Below, piece after piece: positions 41,555 to 49,800 of a stretch of 64,000 nucleotides of DNA (positions are counted from its first letter, which is position 1; every line of letters starts with the position of its first letter). The DNA lies in assembly GCA_024235015.1 (NCBI GenBank), contig JACKNG010000009.1, forward strand, positions 62,001-126,000, written 5' to 3'. The notes under the pieces are model-generated. The model was not told the origin of the DNA. It saw nothing but the letters and a program-made list of their open reading frames with translations, and made no database searches. The DNA comes from Gammaproteobacteria bacterium. GTDB taxonomy: Bacteria; Pseudomonadota; Gammaproteobacteria; Ga0077536. A program made the position numbers and the translations under genes.

Positions 41555-42817
41555 TTACCAGGGAATCACCCGCACCGGCAGCGACGCGTAACCGTGGATG
41601 ATGTTCGAGCACACCCGTCGCGGCGCGCCGACCACTTCCACCGTATGGAATCGCCGCAGGATCTCTTCCCAGGTCACGCGCAACTGCAACTCGGCCAGCC
41701 GATAGCCCACGCAATGATGGGCGCCGAAACCGAATGCACAGTGGCGGCGCGGGTTGGGACGCTCGATGTCGAACGCCTCGGCCTGCTCGAAGGCCTCCTC
41801 GTCGCGATTGCCCGAGAGATACCACAGCGCCACACGGTCGCCGGCGCGGATGGTCTTACCACCCACTTCGTAGTCGGCGCGCGCAGTGCGCGCCATGTGC
41901 GAGATGGGCGTCTGCCAGCGGATGATCTCCGGCACCATGCGTTCGACCAGCGCCGGCTCGGCGCGCAGCCGCGCGTACTGCGCCGGGTAGCGATTGAGTG
42001 CCACCACCCCGCCGGTGAGCGAATTGCGCGTGGTGTCGTTGCCGCCGACGATGAGATTGATGAGGTTGCCGAGGAACTCCGCCGGCGACAGGTCGCGCGT
42101 GGCCGGCGAGTGCACCATCAGGGACAACAGGTCCGCACCCGCCGGCACACCCAACCGCTCCTGCCACAGCTCGGCGAACCTGGCGAAGCAGGCTTCGAGC
42201 GCTTCGCGACGCTCCGCCCAGGTCGCCACGATGCCGAAGCCGGGCTCGGTTACGGCGACATCCGACCAGCGGGTCAGCAGGCGGCGTTCTTCCCAGGGAA
42301 AATCGAACAGGGTGGCGAGGACCTGGGTGGTCAGCTCGACCGCGACCCGCTCGACCCAGTCGAAGGTCTCGCCGACCGGTAGGCCGTCGAGGATGGCCAC
42401 GGCGCGAGCGCGGATCGCATCTTCCATCTCGCGCACGCTGGCGCGCGCCACGATCGGCGCGATCGCCTTGCGCTGCGCCGTGTGCACCGGTGCGTCGGTC
42501 GACTGGAACATGCGCGCGTCGACGCCGTGCTCGCGGAACAGGCGCTCATAGCCGAGCACGTGGCCGCCCTGGCGGTAGTCGCAGGAGAAGAGATCGTCGG
42601 CCGCGTTCACGCGCACGATGTCGGCGTATCTCGTGATCGACCAGAACGGTCCGTAGCGGCCGTCCGCACAGTAGTGCACCGGCGCTTCGCGGCGCAGGCG
42701 CGCGAAGTAGTGGCCGGCGACGTCGCGTTCGTACAGGCGCGGATCGCTGACGTCGATGCGCTCGAGTGGCAGGGCGGCGGCCTCGGCCGCCGCGGACGAT
42801 TGGCCCTCACCTGGCAT
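41555..42817 (-). CDS. Cytochrome P450, CYP153-like
   Basis: A 420-residue soluble bacterial P450. The I-helix oxygen motif is GGNDTTRNSLTGG, the ExxR pair is EIIRW, and the haem loop is AFGFGAHHCVG with the thiolate Cys. The stretch MVPEIIRWQTPISHMARTA, then LWYLSGNRDEEAF, is very like CYP153 alkane and fatty-acid omega-hydroxylases. CYP153 members use a ferredoxin and ferredoxin reductase, usually encoded next door; neither is here. With the acyl-CoA synthetase at 26045 it could feed hydroxylated chains into beta-oxidation, but the genes are 14 kb apart. Confidence 0.85.
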   Translation of the reverse strand: MPGEGQSSAAAEAAALPLERIDVSDPRLYERDVAGHYFARLRREAPVHYCADGRYGPFWSITRYADIVRVNAADDLFSCDYRQGGHVLGYERLFREHGVDARMFQSTDAPVHTAQRKAIAPIVARASVREMEDAIRARAVAILDGLPVGETFDWVERVAVELTTQVLATLFDFPWEERRLLTRWSDVAVTEPGFGIVATWAERREALEACFARFAELWQERLGVPAGADLLSLMVHSPATRDLSPAEFLGNLINLIVGGNDTTRNSLTGGVVALNRYPAQYARLRAEPALVERMVPEIIRWQTPISHMARTARADYEVGGKTIRAGDRVALWYLSGNRDEEAFEQAEAFDIERPNPRRHCAFGFGAHHCVGYRLAELQLRVTWEEILRRFHTVEVVGAPRRVCSNIIHGYASLPVRVIPW

Positions 42818-42984
42818 GACACCCTCCTCCGCCGGACCTGTTGATGTGAACGGCGAGCATAACGGGTGACGCGGCCGCGGTCAGAGCGGTGACCAGACGA
42901 ACCCGATGCCGTCCTGATGGCTCGTCGTCAATGAGAATACTGCGTGGGAGCGGACGGGCTGCCGGCGGGCGCACCCGGCCAAAC

Positions 42985-43060
<76 letters not shown>

Positions 43061-43114
43061 GGGACTGGCGAGGGGCGCAATGATAGCCCAAGCGCGGGGA
43101 CTTGCGCAGGCCGC

Positions 43115-43549
43115 TCAGCGATTCGGTTTGCGTACGCGGATGACGACTTCGACGCTGTCGGCAACGGTGCCGGGCGGCAGGGCCGGCAGTCCTTCGATCT
43201 TGACGGCATCCGACGGGAAGTCGGTCAGCTCGCCGTCGTCGACATCGAAGAAGTGGTGATGAGGTGCCGTGTTCGAGTCGTAGAACACGCGGGTGGCGTC
43301 GACCATCACCTCGCGGACCAGGCCGCGCCGGGCGAACAGGCCGAGGGTGTTGTAGACGGTCGCCTTCGAGACCGAGGCGTCGGCCTCGCCCAGGCGGGCG
43401 ATGACCTGGTCGGCCGAGAGGTGTTGCCGGCATTCGAGCAGGATCGCAGCGATTTCAACACGTTGCTGAGTCGGCGTGATGCCGTGGCCGTGCAGCAAAC
43501 CGGGAATCTCGTCGCGGCTGACGGGGGGATATGTAGCGAGTTCGCTCAT
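43115..43549 (-). CDS. Fur-family regulator (Irr/PerR-like)
   Basis: A 144-residue winged-helix regulator. The DNA-binding part has GITPTQQRVEIAAILL and DASVSKATVYNTLGLFARRG; the metal-sensing part has the run APHHHFFDVDDGELTDF. The C-terminal CxxC zinc motifs of classical Fur are absent, so it is nearer to Irr/PerR-type members. The ATG at 43549 has no ribosome site and lies only a few bases after the predicted transcription start. It diverges from the pilin cluster. Confidence 0.82.
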   Translation of the reverse strand: MSELATYPPVSRDEIPGLLHGHGITPTQQRVEIAAILLECRQHLSADQVIARLGEADASVSKATVYNTLGLFARRGLVREVMVDATRVFYDSNTAPHHHFFDVDDGELTDFPSDAVKIEGLPALPPGTVADSVEVVIRVRKPNR

Positions 43550-43558
43550 GGCGGCCAA

Positions 43559-43586
43559 AGTATAACCGCGCACGCGTCGGTGTCCA
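43559..43586 (-). promoter_or_regulatory. Sigma-70 promoter of the Fur-family gene
   Basis: On the minus strand TGGACA, a 16-bp spacer and TATACT. The start of transcription would fall about 3-4 nt before the ATG, implying a leaderless or nearly leaderless mRNA. Confidence 0.6.
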
Positions 43587-43787
43587 GGGTAAACGCGAAT
43601 AGTTCACATTTACTGACAGGCCGGCATGCCCGCGCCACCCGGGGGCTCCGGCGCACCCGCCAAGCCGTTCACATTTCCGCCGCCGTCACGACCGCTCAGC
43701 GCCCCGTTCACGCCGTTCATCGGCCATCGACTTCCGTCGCCGCCGCCCAGCGCCATAATTTCCGGCCATGAACGAGCAACTTCAGCC

Positions 43788-44405
43788 ATGAACGCGCACC
43801 GCGGCTTCACCATCATCGAACTCATGACCGTGGTCGCCGTGATGGCGCTGCTGGTCACCATCGGGTTGCCGAATTTCCAGACCATGGTCGCCAACAACCG
43901 GGTCACCTCGCAAGTCAACCTGTTCTCGTCCTCGCTGCAACTCGCGCGCAGCGAGGCGGTGAAATCTAACACGCGGGTCGTCGTCTGCCCGTCGACGACC
44001 GGGACGAGTTGCACCGCCGACGTCGATTGGAACGTCGGCTGGATCTCGTTCATCGACCGCGGCGACGGCACTACCATCGGTACGCCCAACAACCAGGTCA
44101 ACGACAACGGCGGCGGTAACGCCTCCGATGACCCGTGCGGCGCAACGGCCGGTGACGACGCCTCCGACGACTGCATCCTCGACTACGTCAGCGGTCTCAC
44201 CCCGTCGACCATGACGCTCGAGTCCGATGCCAGTAACGACTACGTGTTCTTCAACGGCCTCGGCGCCATCAACGAGGCCGCCTCTTTCGTGCTGTGCGAC
44301 GACCGCGGCGCCGAATCTGCACGCGCGGTATTCGTCGAGAACACCGGCCGCGTCAGCATCCGCACGACCAAGCTCAACGGGAATGCCCTGACATGCACCC
44401 CATAG
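43788..44405 (+). CDS. fimT: Type IV minor pilin FimT/FimU
   Basis: A 205-residue GspH/FimT-type prepilin. The start at 43788 gives the leader MNAHRG with PilD cleavage before FTIIELMTVVAVMALL and the conserved Glu5. The GspH domain follows (NNRVTSQVNLFSSSLQLARS, then EAVKSNTRVVVCPS). Residues about 98-125 contain an unusual Asn/Gly/Asp-rich insertion with two Cys. Minor pilins prime pilus assembly together with PilY1. It starts the fimT-pilV-pilW-pilX-pilY1-pilE operon and overlaps pilV by 13 bp. Confidence 0.9.
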   Translation: MNAHRGFTIIELMTVVAVMALLVTIGLPNFQTMVANNRVTSQVNLFSSSLQLARSEAVKSNTRVVVCPSTTGTSCTADVDWNVGWISFIDRGDGTTIGTPNNQVNDNGGGNASDDPCGATAGDDASDDCILDYVSGLTPSTMTLESDASNDYVFFNGLGAINEAASFVLCDDRGAESARAVFVENTGRVSIRTTKLNGNALTCTP

Positions 44406-44989
44406 TCCAACGCCGCCGCGCGCACGGCATGACCCTCGTCGAGGTGCTCATCGCCATCGTCATCTTCGCCATCGGACTGCTCGGCATCGCGGCCCTGCAG
44501 GTTGCCGGCCTGCGCTACACCAAGGGTTCGCAGACGCGGGCGATCGCGGCCGTGCAGGCCGACAACTTCATCGATCGCATCCGCGCCAACCCGGCCGGCT
44601 TCGACGCCGGCGACTATGATTCCCCGTCCAGCACGCCGGGCACCGATTGCCTGGCCAACGAGTGCACCAACCCCGAAGACCTCGCCGACTGGGATTGGCA
44701 GCAGTGGCTGAGCGAAACGCGCCAGGCGCTGGGCATCAAGCGCAGCGACGACAATCTCAACACCGATGCGAACGTCAACGCCTGGCTGTGTGTCGACAGC
44801 TCACCCAACGACGGCACCAGCGGCGCCTGGGCCTGCGACGGCAACGGCGGCATCTACGCCCTCAAGCTCGAGTGGCGGGAACGGGTGGCGGAAGGCGCCG
44901 GGCTTGCCGATACCTATTCGAGCTCCGGTGCTTCCGCCGCGGACACCGGTTACGTGCTCAATCGCTACGTCGTGAGGTTCCTGCCATGA
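44393..44989 (+). CDS. pilV: Type IV minor pilin PilV
   Basis: A 198-residue prepilin with a Lys/Arg-rich leader ending HG before MTLVEVLIAIVIFAIGLLGI, the PilV signature (including FAIGLLGIAALQ). The C-terminal domain has Cys pairs typical of minor pilins. It overlaps fimT and pilW, the latter by ATGA. It is needed for the priming complex with PilW, PilX and PilY1. Confidence 0.92.
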   Translation: MHPIVQRRRAHGMTLVEVLIAIVIFAIGLLGIAALQVAGLRYTKGSQTRAIAAVQADNFIDRIRANPAGFDAGDYDSPSSTPGTDCLANECTNPEDLADWDWQQWLSETRQALGIKRSDDNLNTDANVNAWLCVDSSPNDGTSGAWACDGNGGIYALKLEWRERVAEGAGLADTYSSSGASAADTGYVLNRYVVRFLP

Positions 44990-46095
44990 GGGCTCGCCGC
45001 CATCACCGCGAGCGCGGTTTCTCCATCATCGAGCTGATGACCGCCGTGACCATCAGCCTGATCATGTTCTCGGTCATCATCGAGCTCTTCGCCAGCAACA
45101 AGCAGGCCTATCGCTTGCAGGAAGGCGCCAGTCGCCTGAACGAGAACGCGCGCTACGCGGTCTCGCACCTGCAGTACTTCATGCGCCTGGCCGACCACTG
45201 GGGCGGCATCGAGGCGCCCAATGTGAACCTGGAAACCGTGCCCGCCGTCTCGGGTACCGATTGCAGCGGCGCCGCAGTCGTATCGAACGTCGGTTTCCGC
45301 GGCTACAACGGTGCGGCGACCCGCCCCTCGGCGCTCGACTGCATTCCGGCCGCAAATTACGAACCGACGACGGATCTGTTCTTCATCCGCTACGGCGCCG
45401 AGCCCACGAGCGGTGCGACCGATTTCACACGCCCGTGGCCGGACAGCGGTATCCCGCCAGCGCCCGGGACCAGCACCTACCCCATCTACAAGGCGCATTT
45501 CAACGACGCCTCCAGTAAAGGCATCTGGGTCGCAACCCTGCTCGGCCGCCGGGCCTCGATTTTCGAACGCTCCAAGTTCGGCGATCTGCCGGCCGACATG
45601 CAAATCGACGACCAGACCGTCAACCAAGGCCGGGGCACCTACTATCGCTTCCAGTCGATGCTCTACTACGTGCGGCCGTGCAGCAACCCGGCCTCCGGTT
45701 CGAACGCCCTGCTGTGCGATGCCGGCGACGATGGCATCCCGGCGCTCGTCCGGCGCACCCTCAATCCCGACATGACCTTCACCGAGCAGACGGTCGTTTC
45801 CGGGGTCGAGAACATGCAGTTGCTCTACGGCGTCGACAACAATGCAGATTTCATTGCCGACCAGTACGAAACGGCCGCCACGATCGACGCCAACGCCGAT
45901 TGGGACAAGGTGGTCACGGTACGTGTGCGCCTGATCGTCGCCAATACCGAGCGTGACACCACCGTCAACGACACCAAGCAGTACTTTTCGCTCGACCCCA
46001 ACGAGGCGGCGTGGACGCCGCCGGCCGAGGCCCGCAGCTTCCGCCGTAACCAGTACGACTTCACCGTCCAGATCCGCAACATGACGAGGGCCTGA
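44986..46095 (+). CDS. pilW: Type IV minor pilin PilW
   Basis: A 369-residue prepilin. The leader MRARRHHRERG precedes FSIIELMTAVTISLIMFSVI, then the PilW helix NKQAYRLQEGASRLNENARY. The large globular domain has the family ending VTVRVRLIVANTERD and YDFTVQIRNM. Length is normal for PilW. Its start overlaps pilV and pilX begins 2 bp after its stop. Confidence 0.92.
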   Translation: MRARRHHRERGFSIIELMTAVTISLIMFSVIIELFASNKQAYRLQEGASRLNENARYAVSHLQYFMRLADHWGGIEAPNVNLETVPAVSGTDCSGAAVVSNVGFRGYNGAATRPSALDCIPAANYEPTTDLFFIRYGAEPTSGATDFTRPWPDSGIPPAPGTSTYPIYKAHFNDASSKGIWVATLLGRRASIFERSKFGDLPADMQIDDQTVNQGRGTYYRFQSMLYYVRPCSNPASGSNALLCDAGDDGIPALVRRTLNPDMTFTEQTVVSGVENMQLLYGVDNNADFIADQYETAATIDANADWDKVVTVRVRLIVANTERDTTVNDTKQYFSLDPNEAAWTPPAEARSFRRNQYDFTVQIRNMTRA

Positions 46096-46097
46096 GC

Positions 46098-46769
46098 ATG
46101 GACATCCTCACCACCCCCGCCATGCCCGTGACGCGACAACGCGGCGTCGCCCTGATCGTCGCCCTGATCATGTTGATGGTCCTGACCATGATCGCCGTCA
46201 TCGCCATGCGCACCACCACCATAGACCTCAAGATCACGACCAACCAGATCATCGCCAAGCGCGCCTTCCAGGTCTCCGAATCCGCACGTTCTCGCATCCA
46301 CGGCGTGCTCGACGACCACAATTTCTATCGCGGCTGGCCGACCTCCGTCACCGGCGGCACGATCCCCGCGAGCACCGGGTTCACGATTCCCGCCGGCATC
46401 TTCATCAACGGCACGCCGGACCTGCTGGCCATTCCAAGCCCGGTTCCGGCAGTCGGCAACATGAACGACATCGATTCGGCCGCGGCCGTCGACATGCGCC
46501 TGCGCGTCGACCCGGAGAACGACGGCACTTACGTGTCGAACTACGACATGGCGGCCGACATCTTCGTGACCTTCGTCGGCGTCGGCGGCTCAGCCGGTAC
46601 CGACACCGGTGTCGGCACCGGGAACACCGTCGGTGGCGGCGTCGGCGGCGCCGGTGCGCATCGTTACTATCGCATCGTGTCGAAGGCCGGTGACGCCGCC
46701 AACGCCACCGCCCCGACAACCCGGCGGGCGATCACCGACGCCATCTATCGCTACGTCGTCACGAACTGA
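46098..46769 (+). CDS. pilX: Type IV pilus assembly protein PilX
   Basis: A 223-residue PilX. The N-terminal segment QRGVALIVALIMLMVLTMIA and VIAMRTTTIDLKITTNQ matches PilX_N, in which the Glu5 of major pilins is replaced. A Gly/Thr/Val-rich stretch of about 30 residues (near 165-195) precedes the C-terminal HRYYRIVSKAGDAANATAPT region typical of PilX. It acts with PilV, PilW and PilY1. Confidence 0.9.
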   Translation: MDILTTPAMPVTRQRGVALIVALIMLMVLTMIAVIAMRTTTIDLKITTNQIIAKRAFQVSESARSRIHGVLDDHNFYRGWPTSVTGGTIPASTGFTIPAGIFINGTPDLLAIPSPVPAVGNMNDIDSAAAVDMRLRVDPENDGTYVSNYDMAADIFVTFVGVGGSAGTDTGVGTGNTVGGGVGGAGAHRYYRIVSKAGDAANATAPTTRRAITDAIYRYVVTN

Positions 46770-46822
46770 TTCCTCACCAGGCTCGGAGACCCCGCGGCTG
46801 CGGGTATCCCAGGAGCACGCTC

Positions 46823-49800
46823 ATGGACACTGCCTACAACCGCTTGCGTATCTTCACCCTCGGCCTCGGCCTGAGCACCGCACTGCTGCCGGCGATCTGG
46901 TCGGCACCGCTGTCCGCGGCCAATCTCTCGGGCGCCGACATGCTCGACTACACGGCCTACCCGGTGACGACGGTGTCCAGCGTCACGCCCAAGGTGATGA
47001 TGGTGATGTCGCGCGATCACCAGTACTTCTTCAAGGCCTACAACGATTACTCGGATCTCGATGGCGACGGTATCGTCGAGACCACCTATGACAACAGCAT
47101 TTCCTATTACGGTTATTTCGACCAGGACAAGTGCTACGACTACGTCGAGGAGAGCCTGCCCAGCGCGCCCAACATCGACTATTTCAAACCCAAGGCCTTC
47201 ACCCCGGATCACTACTGCGACGCGGTCGACGGCGAATGGAGCGGCAACTTCCTCAACTGGGCCTCGATGACCCGTATGGATATCGTGCGCAAGATTGTCT
47301 ACGGCGGCCGGCGCTACCTCGACAACCCCCAGACCAACTCGGTCGACGGCGAGACCATCCTCGAACGCGCCCTGCTGCCCCACGACGCGCATTCCTTCGC
47401 CAAGTACTACGGTGGCGACGACTTGCCCAAGCTGACCCCGTTCAACGTCCGCACCGACACCACCAACGGCGGTAACAACGACGGCGTCGACAACCTCGAC
47501 GAAGGCATCACCATTTGCAACACCACCTACGCCACCAGCGGCCAGTCGCAGACGACCAACGCCCGGCCCCTGATGCGTATCGTCAAGGGCAACTACGCCC
47601 TGTGGGCAGCCGGCGAGGTGCGCCAATGCCGCTTCTCGCAGGAAAGCGGTGGCACGAACAACAACGATTTCGCCGTGTCCGGCATCGACGCCGGGCCGAG
47701 TTCACCCTCGAACAGCCTGCGCCTCGGTACCGGCGACAGCCAGGAGCCCGACTGGCGTGTCCAGGTACGCGTCTGCGTGCCCGGGCTCATCAATCTCAAC
47801 AACAACAACGAGAACTGCCGCCTCTACCCGGATGGCAACTACAAGCCGAGCGGCCTGATCCAGGAGTACGGCGAAGAGAACAAGATCGACTTCGGCCTGT
47901 TCACCGGCACGTTCGAGAAGAACATCAGCGGCGGCGTGCTGCGCAAGAACCCTGGCGGCCTCGGCGACGAGATCAACGTCGACACCGACGGCACCTTCAA
48001 GGCCGATCCCAACTCGGCCACCCCCTCGGTGGGCATCATCCGCGCACTGGACGTGTTCAAGATCTGGGGCTGGTCTTTCCAGAACAGCCGCTACTTCGGC
48101 TCCGGTTCCTCGGACAATTGCGGTTTCCAGCTCAATTCCATCACCGAGGGCTACTGCGCGAGCTGGGGCAACCCCATGGCCGAGATGTATGCCGAGGCCG
48201 TACGTTACTTCGCCGGCCTGCAGCCGACCGCCGCCTTCGACGCCAACGACAACAACTACGTCGGTGGCCTCAAGGAAGACGTTTGGGAAGACCCCATGAC
48301 CGACGACAACTGGTGTGCCGGCATCAACATCGTGGTCGTCAACAGCTCGTTGAGTTCCTACGACGAGGACACCGATCACTTCGAAGACATCGGCGCGCCC
48401 AATCCGATCGACCTGACCAACGCCGTGGGCGATGCCGAGGGCTTCACGGGTAAGGACTACCTGGTCGGCCGGGTCGGCGCCAAGGGCCTGCCCGGCAACG
48501 ACGAGTACTGCACGGCCAAGACCGTCAGCGGGCTCGGCGAAGTGGTTGGCGTGTGCCCCGAAGGCCCGACCATCGACGGCACCTACCGCATCGCCGGCAT
48601 GGCCCATTACGCTGCCACCCACGACATCCGTCCCAACCTGCAGGGCGATCAGCGCATCACCAGCTACATGGTCCAGCTCGCCACCAACGTGCCGAAGTTC
48701 GAAGTCGATACCGATTTCGGCGTCGACGCCGACGGCGACGGCAATCCCGAAAACGACCCGGACGTGACCATCCTGCCGGCCTACCGCCTGGTCAAGAACG
48801 ACGGCGGCGGCACCCTGGTCGATTTCAAGCTGGTGCAGAAGCAGACCCAGACTTCCGATGGCGTATTCGAAGGCAAGGCCATCGTGCAGTGGGAGGATTC
48901 CGAACAGGGCGGCGACTTCGACAAGGACGTATGGGGCACCATCGCCTTCAAGCTCGACACCAACGTAACTCCCTTCACCATCGAGGTCACCACCGACGTC
49001 GTCGATTACCAGAGCAATAACGGCCAGCTGTTCGGTTTCATCATCAGTGGCACCACCCAGGACGGTTTCCATGCCTACTCGGGAGGCAATGGCAACGGCA
49101 TCCCATCGCCAGCATTCCGGGTGAGCTACAACGATCCCGACATCCTGATGTCCGATTGTGATAACGACCCCTTCGAAGGAAAAGACATCCCCAATACCAG
49201 TACTAAAACGGCCAAGAACTACTGCGAATCGACCGATCCGCCGCGCACCCACGTCTTCACAGTGGCCCCCAACGGCGGCGGCGCCGGCCTCCTGCCCGAT
49301 CCCCTGCTGCTCGCGGCCAAGTACGGCGGTTTCATCGACAGCAACGGCAACGACCTGCCGGACCTCAAGGACGAGTACGACATCCGTGACACCAGCGGCA
49401 CCAAGGTGCCGGGCGGTGACGGCATCCCGGACACCTATTTCTTCGTGACCAATCCCTCGGCGCTGGAAGATGCCCTGCGCGCGGTGTTCGACCAGGTCAT
49501 CGAACGCGTCGCCTCGGGTACCGCCGCGGCCGTCGTGGCCAACTCGCAGGAAGGCACCGGCGCGGTCTTCCAGGCCCTCTACGACCCCGTCAAGTCGGAC
49601 AACCTCGGCAACGAGGCAACCTGGATGGGCACGCTGCACGCCCTGTTCGTCGACCCGGCCGGCTACCTCCGCGAGGACTCCAACGGCAACGACAAGCTCG
49701 ACAACTACAACACCGACAAGGTCATCGAGATCTACTTCGACGAGGACCTGCGACGCTCGCGCATCAAGCGTTTCGGCAGCGACAGCGACGACGAGTTCAT

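Noticed and set aside
43601..43675. Direct repeat GTTCACATTT upstream of fimT as a regulator site
   Set aside because: It occurs only twice at 10 bp length with unequal context and no match to known pilus regulator sites; chance is likely.
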